Assembly: GCA_903871875.1 (NCBI GenBank)
Contig: CAIQIR010000087.1
Location: 1-38,557 of the forward strand
Direction: 5' to 3'
DNA from: an uncultured Schlesneria sp.
GTDB taxonomy: Bacteria > Planctomycetota > Planctomycetia > Planctomycetales > Planctomycetaceae
DNA: 38,557 nt
The notes below the pieces were generated by a model. That model was not told where the DNA came from and did not search any database. It was given only the letters and a program-made list of their open reading frames with translations. Shown here piece after piece: positions 27,852 through 35,518 of this stretch; position 1 is the first letter of the stretch, and every line of letters starts with the position of its first letter. Both the position numbers and the translations under genes were made by a program.

Positions 27852-29207
27852 TTAGATGCCCAATCCGATGCCGTTCAGTGCACCGGTGCCGACGGTGCCG
27901 TCGGTGATGTCGAACATGGTGGGGAACCGTTTGTTCCACGGCTTATTGCCCGCGGGACAGTACTGACGTCCGTTGCCTTCCACCGCCGCCACACCAGGCA
28001 GGTGAGCCGCAATGCTGGCCGAGTGCAAGAATGAGTAGCCGGGGCAGGTCAAATCCTGCACGCACAGGAACATGCCGAACTTTTGTGCCGCGGCACCCAG
28101 CAATAACGTTTCCGTCTGCCCTTTGCAGGCCTTGAGTGCCGCGCCCGTATAGCCCTGTTCTCGGGCGAGCAGCAGCGAATCGTAGTTGACCAGCGATTCA
28201 TCAATCACCACCGGTTTGATCTTCGCGGCTTCGTGCATCTTGTTTTCGGGATGCGCTTTCAGGTCGCGGTGAGTCGGTTGTTCGACGTATTGGATCCGGT
28301 CGAATGCCGCCACGGACTTAGATTTGATCTGCTTCAGGAAATCCACGACGTAATTGACATTCTGGCATTTCTCGTTGAAGTCGACCGAGTAAAACCATTG
28401 AGTGCAGCCACGTCGTGCCTGGGCTTCTTCCGCCACCGTGTTGACCGCCACCGTTCTCGCGACATCCCATTCGAAATCGTCGCCGGCCAGTTTGATCTTC
28501 ATGTGTGTCAGGCCGTTGTGAGCGATCCACTGCGGCAAGGTCTCGGGAAGTCCGTCGCCGATTTTCTTCGTGACGTCGGCGTCAGTCAGCGGATCCAGTG
28601 CTCCAACCAGATGGTAGAGCGGCAGCCGTTCTTTCGGCTGACGGAGCGTGTATTTGTCGAGATATTCGCCTTTGAACTCGCTATCCAGATACTCGGACAA
28701 ATCGTAGTTCATGAATTTGGACGACAACGTATCGAAGCTATTGACGTTATGCAGGCGGCCATACGCATCATGCAGTGCGGCATCAAACGAACTGGCGGCG
28801 ACCAGTTGAGCCAGCTCCGGCATCGCTTCGGCCATCTTCAGCTGGGTCGCCAACTGTTTGGCCAGGTGGTCATATTCACCGGACAAGTGATAGACCAGAT
28901 CGATGGGGTGTCCGAATTCGCTGCATTCGTTGGCCAGGTCGACAATTTCCTCGGCGAATCGCTGCATCGCGGTTTCAGTTTGTTCGCCGGTTACTTTTTC
29001 GGATGGCCAGGACCAGATATTTCCCAGCGGCATGCTGCCGAATCCGCTCGCGTGCCGCTTCCCATCGCGCGACTCAACTTCGACGTCCACATTGATTAAC
29101 AACGACTTCTCAAGGACGCGACCGCCGAACTTTAAGGGAGCTCGAAACGGCAATTGTTCAACGGCGCAAGCGGCACTCTTGATGCGGATGTCCGTCGATT
29201 TCGACAT
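27852..29207 (-). CDS. enolase-superfamily enzyme (mandelate racemase/muconate lactonizing-like)
   Basis: A 451-aa enzyme with the superfamily two-domain layout: an N-terminal capping domain (to about 160) and a TIM barrel. The general base motif is K237-I-K239 (HMKIKLAG). Metal ligands are D276 (YSVDFNE), E309 (QYVEQPT) and D336 (VVIDES). K359/K362 sit in the second-base region (GAALKACKGQTE). The MR/MLE subgroup abstracts a proton alpha to a carboxylate; possible substrates are sugar acids, dipeptides or succinylbenzoate-type molecules, and the sequence alone does not decide. It is longer than most family members (about 360-400 aa), with extra length between residues 55 and 130. The ATG at 29207 has GAGG just upstream. 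It converges with purA, and there is no operon partner. Confidence 0.9.
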   Translation of the reverse strand: MSKSTDIRIKSAACAVEQLPFRAPLKFGGRVLEKSLLINVDVEVESRDGKRHASGFGSMPLGNIWSWPSEKVTGEQTETAMQRFAEEIVDLANECSEFGHPIDLVYHLSGEYDHLAKQLATQLKMAEAMPELAQLVAASSFDAALHDAYGRLHNVNSFDTLSSKFMNYDLSEYLDSEFKGEYLDKYTLRQPKERLPLYHLVGALDPLTDADVTKKIGDGLPETLPQWIAHNGLTHMKIKLAGDDFEWDVARTVAVNTVAEEAQARRGCTQWFYSVDFNEKCQNVNYVVDFLKQIKSKSVAAFDRIQYVEQPTHRDLKAHPENKMHEAAKIKPVVIDESLVNYDSLLLAREQGYTGAALKACKGQTETLLLGAAAQKFGMFLCVQDLTCPGYSFLHSASIAAHLPGVAAVEGNGRQYCPAGNKPWNKRFPTMFDITDGTVGTGALNGIGLGI

Positions 29208-29766
29208 GTCCTCAGAACTTCTTTTGTTAGAGAAAGTGGATCAAGTCCTGTGATTCTGCCGGTCATTTCCAGCAGTGGGATTATCCGAGAACGGGGGACA
29301 GACATCAATCGTCTGTAGCAGGTTCCCTGTGGTTTTAGCCACCTTCGCGATCTTATCGGGAGTCACCAGCCTGTTCAAGAATCGGACAAATCCGCCGCGA
29401 ACACCACCCCGTTTTAAACTCCCGGCAGGGTCGACTGGCCGGCTTTTTCGCCCGCCGCAAAAACCTCGCTCGAAGTCGCTCCAGGCTGTGGACTTCACTG
29501 AAATTTGAAAGGGTCTGGAAAACACCCGAAATTCGCGTGTATCACAGTAACTGCGAAGCGGGCGGAAGATACGCAAAGTTTCCGGCCTCAAAAAAAGGGC
29601 CTATAAGCGTTAATCTCGTCCAGCTTTAACAGTCTCGCGTGGTCTTCCGCCGCCTGAAACCCTGTCCCAGTAGTACTTAACGTTGACACAATTTCGCAAG
29701 AAAACTACAGTCCTCCCCGCCTTGGAACCTCCAACTTGGCGAGCAGAGACACCCCATGGATTGGGC
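29208..29766. other. divergent intergenic region before the amidase gene
   Basis: 559 bp without a convincing gene. A minus-strand open frame of 116 codons (29241-29591) lacks any recognisable pattern. ACAGAC/GTCTGT at 29298-29316 forms a small 6-bp stem with no T run. The amidase promoter at 29683-29711 is the one element I would stand behind. Confidence 0.45.
29683..29711 (+). promoter_or_regulatory. sigma70-type promoter for the amidase operon
   Basis: A perfect -35 TTGACA (29683-29688), a 17-bp spacer and TACAGT (29706-29711; 4/6 -10). Transcription would begin near 29718, leaving a leader of about 50 nt. This also argues against translation starting at the TTG inside the -35. Confidence 0.6.
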
Positions 29767-30582
29767 ATGAAACTCCGCAGGATGCACACGCTGAATTCTC
29801 AAAATGCTCGACGGGCCACGAAGGTTTCCTGGCTGGTCGGGTCGTTGGCCTGTTTGCTGGTGTGTGGTATGGGCGGGCTGGGTTGTAACCAGCCGACTGT
29901 GGTGCCACCAACAACTTCGATCTCGCCCCCGATTCGGCCAAGTCCGGTTCCTGTGATTCCTCAACCGACGGAACCAATTGGTCCGCCGATCAGTCCGCCC
30001 AGTAACCATCCGATTGATCCGATCACGGCCATCAATCCCTGGAAGCCTGAAGAGGAATTGCGAGATTGGAATTACATTGTCCTGCATCACACGGCTGCTG
30101 ACAGCGGCAGTGTGGAAAGCATTCACGAAGAACACTTGAAGCGAAAAGATAAAAAAGGTCATCACTGGTTGGGGATTGGTTATCACTTTGTGATCGGCAA
30201 TGGCAGTGGAATGGGTGACGGTGAAATCGAATCGACCTTCCGCTGGCGACAGCAATTACAAGGGGCTCATGCCGGAATCGCAGATTACAACCAGCATGGA
30301 ATCGGGGTCGTGTTGATTGGTAACTTTGACAAAACGCCACCGACGGCCGCTCAAACGGCGTCAGTCAAACAACTGGTCGGCATTTTGAAACGAGAATATG
30401 GCATTGCTAGTGGCAAAGTCATCGGGCACAGTGACGTGAAAGCGACGGAGTGCCCTGGCAAATTTTTCCCAATGAGTGATGTAAGAGACAGCATTGCAAT
30501 GAGGGATGGACACGCGGCAATCGAGACGGCTGCTCCCAATACCGTCACGTTGATTAACTGGGCTGGAGATTCGCGGAAATGA
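29767..30582 (+). CDS. N-acetylmuramoyl-L-alanine amidase / PGRP-like protein, probable lipoprotein
   Basis: A 271-aa Amidase_2/PGRP protein that should cleave the MurNAc-L-Ala bond of peptidoglycan or muropeptides. An N-terminal hydrophobic signal (about 19-38) ends in Cys40 (GGLGC), a slightly weak lipobox. A Pro-rich linker spans 43-80. The zinc ligands match T7 lysozyme spacing: H107 (VLHHTA), H221 (IGHSD) and C229 (ECPG), with eight residues between the last two. Y139 in GIGYHFVIGNG fits the catalytic Tyr. The protein therefore looks active and located in the periplasm or on a membrane. The ATG at 29767 is chosen because the promoter ends at 29711; an ATG at 29782 is also possible. Its stop overlaps the next start by 4 bases (ATGA), suggesting coupled translation. 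Confidence 0.92.
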   Translation: MKLRRMHTLNSQNARRATKVSWLVGSLACLLVCGMGGLGCNQPTVVPPTTSISPPIRPSPVPVIPQPTEPIGPPISPPSNHPIDPITAINPWKPEEELRDWNYIVLHHTAADSGSVESIHEEHLKRKDKKGHHWLGIGYHFVIGNGSGMGDGEIESTFRWRQQLQGAHAGIADYNQHGIGVVLIGNFDKTPPTAAQTASVKQLVGILKREYGIASGKVIGHSDVKATECPGKFFPMSDVRDSIAMRDGHAAIETAAPNTVTLINWAGDSRK

Positions 30583-31448
30583 CCGAACGCTCCTTTTTTG
30601 ACTTCGGTTCGCAACCGGGCGACTTTGATCGACTCGATCCAAGTCCTTGGGAGCGAAGAATGCAGGATCTGACTCAATCCGTCGATTCGGTCGACGATCA
30701 CGTGGTCGAAGCCACGTTTGATGAAGAGTCGCTGCCGACGCACGGTGAAATTATCGAGCTGATCGAAACGCTGCACGCGGGGGAAATCAGCCCGTTTACG
30801 CAGCGTATCGCCAGCGATCGGCCGCATGCGGTCCATCTGCCCGATCACTACGAAGCTCGCTATGCCTATCCATTGATCGTCTGGTTTCACGGAGACGGTT
30901 CTTCCGAGACGGAATTGTCGTCGGTGATGCCCAGCATCAGCGAACGAAACTTTATCGGGCTGAGCTTGCGAGGCAACGTCGCCAGCGGGTCGGGTTTTGG
31001 CTGGTCGACCGAGACCAGCGAACAACGCGACAAGCTAGTGGAAGACGTGGAATCGCACGTCCGAGCCCTGCGACGTCAGTATCACATTCACAGCGAACGC
31101 ATTTATCTGGTCGGTTATGGCAGCGGAGCCACCGCCGCGATGGAAATGATCCTGCAAAGGCCCGAGTGGTTCGGTGGGGCCGCTTGCCTGTGCGGATCGT
31201 TCTCGCAGCTGCAGGTGCCTTCGTTCCGCTTTCGTGAACTGCAGAATAAACGAGTTTTGCTGGCCACTTCCGCCAGCAATCGATCCAGCGGTGTCCGCGA
31301 TGTCGTCACCGCCGGCCGTTTGCTCTACTCGTCCGGAATGCAGATCGGGACGCGCGTCTATCAAGACCCGGGTGCCAGCCCCTCGACAAAAATGCTCAGT
31401 GATGTGAATCACTGGCTGATGGACGATGTCTGTTCGGTGACACCGTAA
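30579..31448 (+). CDS. alpha/beta-hydrolase-like protein with Gly at nucleophile position
   Basis: A 289-aa esterase/phospholipase-like alpha/beta hydrolase fold. The oxyanion strand is PLIVWFHGDGS (98-108). The nucleophile elbow reads RIYLVGYGSGATAA: aligned to the usual G-x-S-x-G, the central Ser is Gly181, and Ser182 follows one residue later. A candidate catalytic His is H278 (DVNHWL). Residues 1-80 are an added N-terminal region not typical of minimal esterases. There is no signal peptide. The protein may be a pseudoenzyme, or Ser182 could serve with a shifted elbow; the sequence cannot decide. The ATG overlaps the amidase stop by 4 bases, so the two are one operon and may share a role in the cell envelope. 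Confidence 0.82.
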   Translation: MTERSFFDFGSQPGDFDRLDPSPWERRMQDLTQSVDSVDDHVVEATFDEESLPTHGEIIELIETLHAGEISPFTQRIASDRPHAVHLPDHYEARYAYPLIVWFHGDGSSETELSSVMPSISERNFIGLSLRGNVASGSGFGWSTETSEQRDKLVEDVESHVRALRRQYHIHSERIYLVGYGSGATAAMEMILQRPEWFGGAACLCGSFSQLQVPSFRFRELQNKRVLLATSASNRSSGVRDVVTAGRLLYSSGMQIGTRVYQDPGASPSTKMLSDVNHWLMDDVCSVTP

Positions 31449-31892
31449 ACTATTGAATTCCCTTTCCGCATGACGTTCGTCTCAACACGACACGGTGCGC
31501 ACAGTCCGTTGGTTTCCCTTCACAATTCGTTCACAGACGAACGGTTGTGAAAGGAAAGAAAGCACGGCAGAGCCACGACGGCTGATGTGCGGTCAATTCG
31601 GATTCTTCGGGCTGGAGCGCTTCGCGGCCGGTCTCGTCCTGGTTCGCGAGCAGGAACCTGGGGCGCAATACGCTTCAGCGAATTCGTCTGACCATCGATT
31701 CTGCGTCGCCGACGATCTTTGACCGGCCGCTTGGCATCACGGATTCTGCAATTCCGTGCGCAAATCTCGGCGACGCTGCTTCCATCGGGCGTGACGATGG
31801 TCTTTAATCTAGAAACAGGACTCAAAGTGAGCACTCTGTCTTCACGGCAACCGCCGCGAAGCCTCTCCCTTTCGATTTGACCTCGTTATTTC
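31449..31892. other. intergenic region between the hydrolase-like gene and aroK
   Basis: 444 bp. It contains the long hairpin at 31513-31557. A minus-strand open frame of 104 codons (31520-31834) is extremely Arg-rich and shows no family pattern, so I leave it out. No aroK promoter is convincing by eye. Confidence 0.4.
31513..31557. repeat. long imperfect inverted repeat (hairpin)
   Basis: The arms 31513-31532 and 31539-31557 pair over 18 bp (6 + 7 + 5) with one bulged T, one mismatch and a G-U pair. The loop is ACAGAC. No T run follows on either strand. It begins 65 bp after the hydrolase-like gene, so it might end or protect that transcript. Confidence 0.55.
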
Positions 31893-32432
31893 ATGTTCAT
31901 CACCCTGATCGGCTATCGCGGTACCGGGAAGAGCACGCTGGCTCCGCGGCTGGCGTCGAAACTGGGTTTCGACTGGGTTGATGCCGATGTGGAATTGGAA
32001 AATTGTACGGGTCGATCGATCCGCGAGATTTTCGCTACCGATGGCGAACCGGAGTTCCGGCGAATTGAACGAGAAATCCTGGTTCAATTGCTCAAGCGCG
32101 ACCGATTGGTGCTCGCGGCCGGCGGCGGGGCCATCCTGAACGAAACGACGCGACAAGATTTTCGTGCCGCCGGACCGGTGGTCTGGCTGCAAGCGAATGT
32201 GGAAACAATCGCGCGGCGAATTCTGCGCGATGGCACTCCCACCCCCCATCGGCCCAATTTGACCTCGACCGGTGGTGTCGATGAAATTCGAGCACTGATT
32301 GCCCACCGCGAACCGCTGTATCGCGACTGCGCGACGATCACGCTCGCGACGGAAGGCGCTTCACTCGAAACGCTCGTCCAGCGAATCCTGACCCAGCTTC
32401 CTCCGGACTACCGCCAGGAGATCCGCGTATGA
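31893..32432 (+). CDS. aroK: shikimate kinase
   Basis: A 179-aa cytosolic kinase that phosphorylates shikimate with ATP, the fifth step of the shikimate pathway to aromatic amino acids. The P-loop is GYRGTGKST (7-15). Shikimate-binding residues are visible as D32 (VDADVE), R57/R58 (EFRRIE) and GGG77-79 (AAGGGAIL). The lid carries PHRPNL. Normal length (about 170-180 aa). ATG at 31893, with no strong Shine-Dalgarno. Its last 4 bases overlap the prepilin peptidase start (ATGA), so the pair is translationally coupled. No other aro genes are in the window. Confidence 0.95.
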   Translation: MFITLIGYRGTGKSTLAPRLASKLGFDWVDADVELENCTGRSIREIFATDGEPEFRRIEREILVQLLKRDRLVLAAGGGAILNETTRQDFRAAGPVVWLQANVETIARRILRDGTPTPHRPNLTSTGGVDEIRALIAHREPLYRDCATITLATEGASLETLVQRILTQLPPDYRQEIRV

Positions 32433-33730
32433 CTCCGGCCGATATTCCACTGCCGATTATGCTGGGCTGGCTGTTCGTGTTTGGGGCCGTCGTCGGCAGT
32501 TTTCTAAATGTCTGCATCTACCGCATTCCCCAACATGAACGCCTGTGGGATCAACTGAGCGGTCTGAATCATCCTCCTTCAACCTGCCCGTTTTGCAAGA
32601 AGCGGATCCTGGCCATCGATAACATTCCCATCTTCGGCTGGTTGTGGTTACGAGGCCGCTGTCGATTCTGTCGACACTCGATCCCGATCCGCTATGCGTT
32701 GATCGAATTCTTCAACGGCCTGTTGTGGGTCGTGCTATACGTCGCCATCGTCCCCGCCGGATATCACGCGAAAGTTGAATCGAGCGTCCTCTATTCGACG
32801 CTGGGAGCTCTGGGAAACAAAGGCCTCGATCACGCACAGCTCGTCTGGCTGTTGAATGCCCAGTACTTCTATTTTGTGATCATGGCCGAAGCGCTGCTGG
32901 TCGCGACTTTCATCGACTTCGACCTGATGGTCATTCCCGATGGCGTCACGGTGCCGGGGATGATTGCCGGTGTGATCGGTGGTGCTTACCTCGGAGCACC
33001 CACGCTGTGGCCGACCTGGTTTTTTGCCCGGCAAGAACTGAACGGTCTGCAAGCCGTCTTTCCCCCCAGCCTGCATTGGATCCTGTCACTGCCCGAGCAG
33101 ATCCCCTGGTTGATCGCCCATCCCCATTGGCACGGGCTCGTCAATAGCCTGCTCGGACTGATCGTCGGAGGCGGAACCGTCTGGATGGTTCGCATCATCG
33201 GGCATTGGGCCTTCGGACGTGAGGCGATGGGGTTTGGCGATGTAACACTCATGGCGATGATTGGCAGCTTCATCGGTTGGCAGCCGTCGTTCATCGTGTT
33301 CTTCATGCTGGCTCCGCTCTGCGCTCTGGTCGCGGCCGCCGTCACCTTCTCACTGCGTTCCCATCGAGAGATCCCGTTTGGACCTTACTTAAGTGTTGGG
33401 GCCTTACTGGTTCTTCTGCTATGGAAACAGCGGTTTTCCTCGCTTGAGACCTTCTTCAGCCGGGGCCCCTTCTTGCTGATGGTCATCGTGCTGATGGGCC
33501 TGATCCTGTTTCCACTGCTCGTGCTGATGCGGTTCATCAAACATCGTCTCGGGTTTCGTGACGAGTGGCTGGAAGACGAACCCGAAGAATGGACGTCCGG
33601 TGATCAACTGGCGTTCTATGCCAACAAGAACGCACGCGACGGTCGATCTCCCCTGCAGTCGGGCAGTTGGCCCGGGATTCGTGCCGGCCAGGGATCGTCC
33701 CATACCGATCGTTGGCGCGGAACGAGATAA
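32429..33730 (+). CDS. prepilin peptidase (type IV leader peptidase, A24 family)
   Basis: A 433-aa polytopic inner-membrane aspartic peptidase that cleaves the leader of prepilin-like proteins and often N-methylates the new end. The N-terminal domain has GSFLNVCIYRIP, then two zinc CxxC pairs (C53/C56 and C78/C81), as in bifunctional PilD-type enzymes. The catalytic Asp residues are D163 (FIDFD) and D271 (GFGDVTL). About eight membrane segments are visible. The C-terminal 70 residues form a charged tail absent from standard PilD (about 290 aa), and a long insert lies at about 190-235. Plausible substrates include the DUF1559 protein of this window. The start overlaps aroK by 4 bases. PilD-like identity is firm; the gene symbol is left open. 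Confidence 0.95.
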   Translation: MTPADIPLPIMLGWLFVFGAVVGSFLNVCIYRIPQHERLWDQLSGLNHPPSTCPFCKKRILAIDNIPIFGWLWLRGRCRFCRHSIPIRYALIEFFNGLLWVVLYVAIVPAGYHAKVESSVLYSTLGALGNKGLDHAQLVWLLNAQYFYFVIMAEALLVATFIDFDLMVIPDGVTVPGMIAGVIGGAYLGAPTLWPTWFFARQELNGLQAVFPPSLHWILSLPEQIPWLIAHPHWHGLVNSLLGLIVGGGTVWMVRIIGHWAFGREAMGFGDVTLMAMIGSFIGWQPSFIVFFMLAPLCALVAAAVTFSLRSHREIPFGPYLSVGALLVLLLWKQRFSSLETFFSRGPFLLMVIVLMGLILFPLLVLMRFIKHRLGFRDEWLEDEPEEWTSGDQLAFYANKNARDGRSPLQSGSWPGIRAGQGSSHTDRWRGTR

Positions 33731-33822
33731 CCCGCCTTGCCGCTCGCGATCTTCACCCGACGTTCGGGCGCTGCACGAGATCGCTTGCACAATCATTGTG
33801 GCGTCCCGCGAGCGTAAATTCG

Positions 33823-33843
33823 TGGCGATTCACCCTTGATTCA
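33823..33843 (+). repeat. 21-bp dispersed repeat, copy 2
   Basis: TGGCGATTCACCCTTGATTC plus A differs from 26292-26312 at one base. It is followed by a small stem TCAGCG/CGCTGA. It lies between the convergent prepilin peptidase and DUF1501 genes. Confidence 0.45.
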
Positions 33844-33868
33844 GCGCGACGCTGAGCTGCGACACGCA

Positions 33869-35197
33869 CTAAGTCAGCAACTCCGCGATCGGGCGTCCTT
33901 CCGGAAGCACGTGAATCGGCCGCTGCAGATTCGGGTCACGGAAGATGTGTTCCGAATCGATCTGCAGGAATTGGTAGACCGTCGACAGGACATCGCCGGG
34001 CGAATAACTGCGCGTGATCGGAAAGGCTCCGTGCGCGTCGGTTTGACCGATCATCTGGCCGACCTTCAGCCCGCCGCCTGCGAACATCACGCAGCTGGTG
34101 CCTGGCCAATGATCGCGGCCGCCGTTCTTATTGATTTGAGGTGTCCTGCCGAATTCGCCGTAAGCCACCACCATCACGCGTCGGTCGAGTGACCGTTCGC
34201 GAAGATCCGAGACCAGCGCCGCGATCGCCTGATCGATGCGCGGCAGACAATCGCTTTTCAGAATCGGAAAATTATTCGCGTGGGTGTCCCACTCGCCACC
34301 GCTCAGTACCGTCACCAGGGTCACGCCCGCTTCGACCAGGCGACGTGCCAACAGACAGCCCTGGCCGACGCTGTAGGAGCCATACTTCTCGCGGACCTTG
34401 GGATCTTCCTGATTCAAATCGAACGCCTTCAGTGCGCGGCCGCTAGTGACCATTTCCATCGCCTGCCGTGAGAATTTGTCGATGCCGTCCGACTCGCTAC
34501 GTGCGTCGACGCCACCGCGAAAACGGCCGAGTGATTGCAGTAATCCCTGACGATCTTCCAGCCGAGGAATGCTCATCTCAGCGGGCATTTTCAGGTTCAG
34601 GACGGCGAAGTCCTTTTTGCTGGGATCGCTTTCCGGAGTAAACGGATTATGAGCCGATCCCAGAAAGGCCGACGCGCCCAGCAGTTGTCGGCGGGGAATA
34701 CTGACGTAGGCCGGCATCCCCGGATGGTTCGGACCATGCAGCCGCGAAACGACCGAACCGAGCGACGGATTCAAGTTGCCGGTGCTGCCTGCGGTCGGTT
34801 GATGCCCCGTCATCATCCAGTGCGACGCAGGAAGATGTCCGGCATTTTGATGCTGCACCGTGCGGACGATGGCCAGTTTGTCCATCACCGACGCCAGGTA
34901 CGGCAGGTGTTCGCAGATCTGGTAGCCGGCGACGTTGGTCGAGATCGACTGAAACTCGCCGCGAATTTCCAGCGGCGCGTTGGGCTTCATGTCATACATA
35001 TCCAGATGACTGGGCCCACCCCCCATATAAATCTGGATCACGGCCGTTGGCTCGGCATTCGAATCGCTTGCAACCGCTTGGCGGTGCAGTTGATCGGCGA
35101 GCGTCAATTGCCCCAAGGCCAGCGAACCCACTTTGAGGAACGCTCGACGTCCCAGGGCCACCGTCGGCATCGGCAGTCTGTGTGGTAACTCACCCAT
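33869..35197 (-). CDS. DUF1501 family protein, Tat-exported
   Basis: A 442-aa alkaline-phosphatase-superfamily-like protein of the DUF1501 family, abundant in planctomycetes. A twin-arginine signal lies at R17-R18 (GRRAFLKVGSLALG), so it is probably exported folded. Hallmarks are IYMGGGPSHLDMYDMKP near the N-terminus, HLPYLASVMDKLAIVRT, GEWDTHANNF, VVAYGEFGRTPQIN and GGRDHWPGTSCVMFAGGG. These last motifs hold the Asp/His metal-binding residues of the fold. Such genes are usually paired with DUF1549/DUF1553 cytochrome-type genes, but none is adjacent here. Substrate is unknown. The start is the ATG at 35197. It is divergent from the molybdopterin oxidoreductase. Confidence 0.93.
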   Translation of the reverse strand: MGELPHRLPMPTVALGRRAFLKVGSLALGQLTLADQLHRQAVASDSNAEPTAVIQIYMGGGPSHLDMYDMKPNAPLEIRGEFQSISTNVAGYQICEHLPYLASVMDKLAIVRTVQHQNAGHLPASHWMMTGHQPTAGSTGNLNPSLGSVVSRLHGPNHPGMPAYVSIPRRQLLGASAFLGSAHNPFTPESDPSKKDFAVLNLKMPAEMSIPRLEDRQGLLQSLGRFRGGVDARSESDGIDKFSRQAMEMVTSGRALKAFDLNQEDPKVREKYGSYSVGQGCLLARRLVEAGVTLVTVLSGGEWDTHANNFPILKSDCLPRIDQAIAALVSDLRERSLDRRVMVVAYGEFGRTPQINKNGGRDHWPGTSCVMFAGGGLKVGQMIGQTDAHGAFPITRSYSPGDVLSTVYQFLQIDSEHIFRDPNLQRPIHVLPEGRPIAELLT

Positions 35198-35518
35198 CCC
35201 GTTCGCCTCGTCAGAATCTGAGAAAGCTGAAAGCTATTGTGGCGCGAAATGGGTGCTGATCACGTTCCATTCCCGAACCTGAGATCAGGATACAAAACCC
35301 CGCTGGTACGCAACAGATCGAATCCGGCTGGATCTTGCCGGATTTAAGCCACTCGGCAGGAATGCGACTCTCGTCGGGCGCATTTCAGATCGAACGTCAT
35401 TCCTCTTTTCGTTCGCAACGGCAAATGCATCGACGCCACGTTGAGGCCCCCTCGCCGGTGTCATACAATCCCGATCTTCCCAGGCAGACCTCGGCAGAGT
35501 TTTTCTCAAGGCTTCGAC
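35198..35518. other. divergent intergenic region DUF1501 / oxidoreductase
   Basis: 321 bp. It contains a perfect 8-bp stem, AATCCGGC and GCCGGATT (35321-35344), with an 8-nt loop and no T run. Near the right end AAGG lies 8 nt before the oxidoreductase ATG. No promoter is convincing. Confidence 0.4.

Noticed and set aside
28233-29099. A 288-codon plus-strand frame with hydrophobic Phe-rich composition
   Set aside because: It is antisense to the enolase-superfamily gene, whose catalytic residues are all in place.
31520-31834. A 104-codon Arg-rich minus-strand frame
   Set aside because: Composition is unlike the real genes here, it covers the long hairpin, and no family is recognised.
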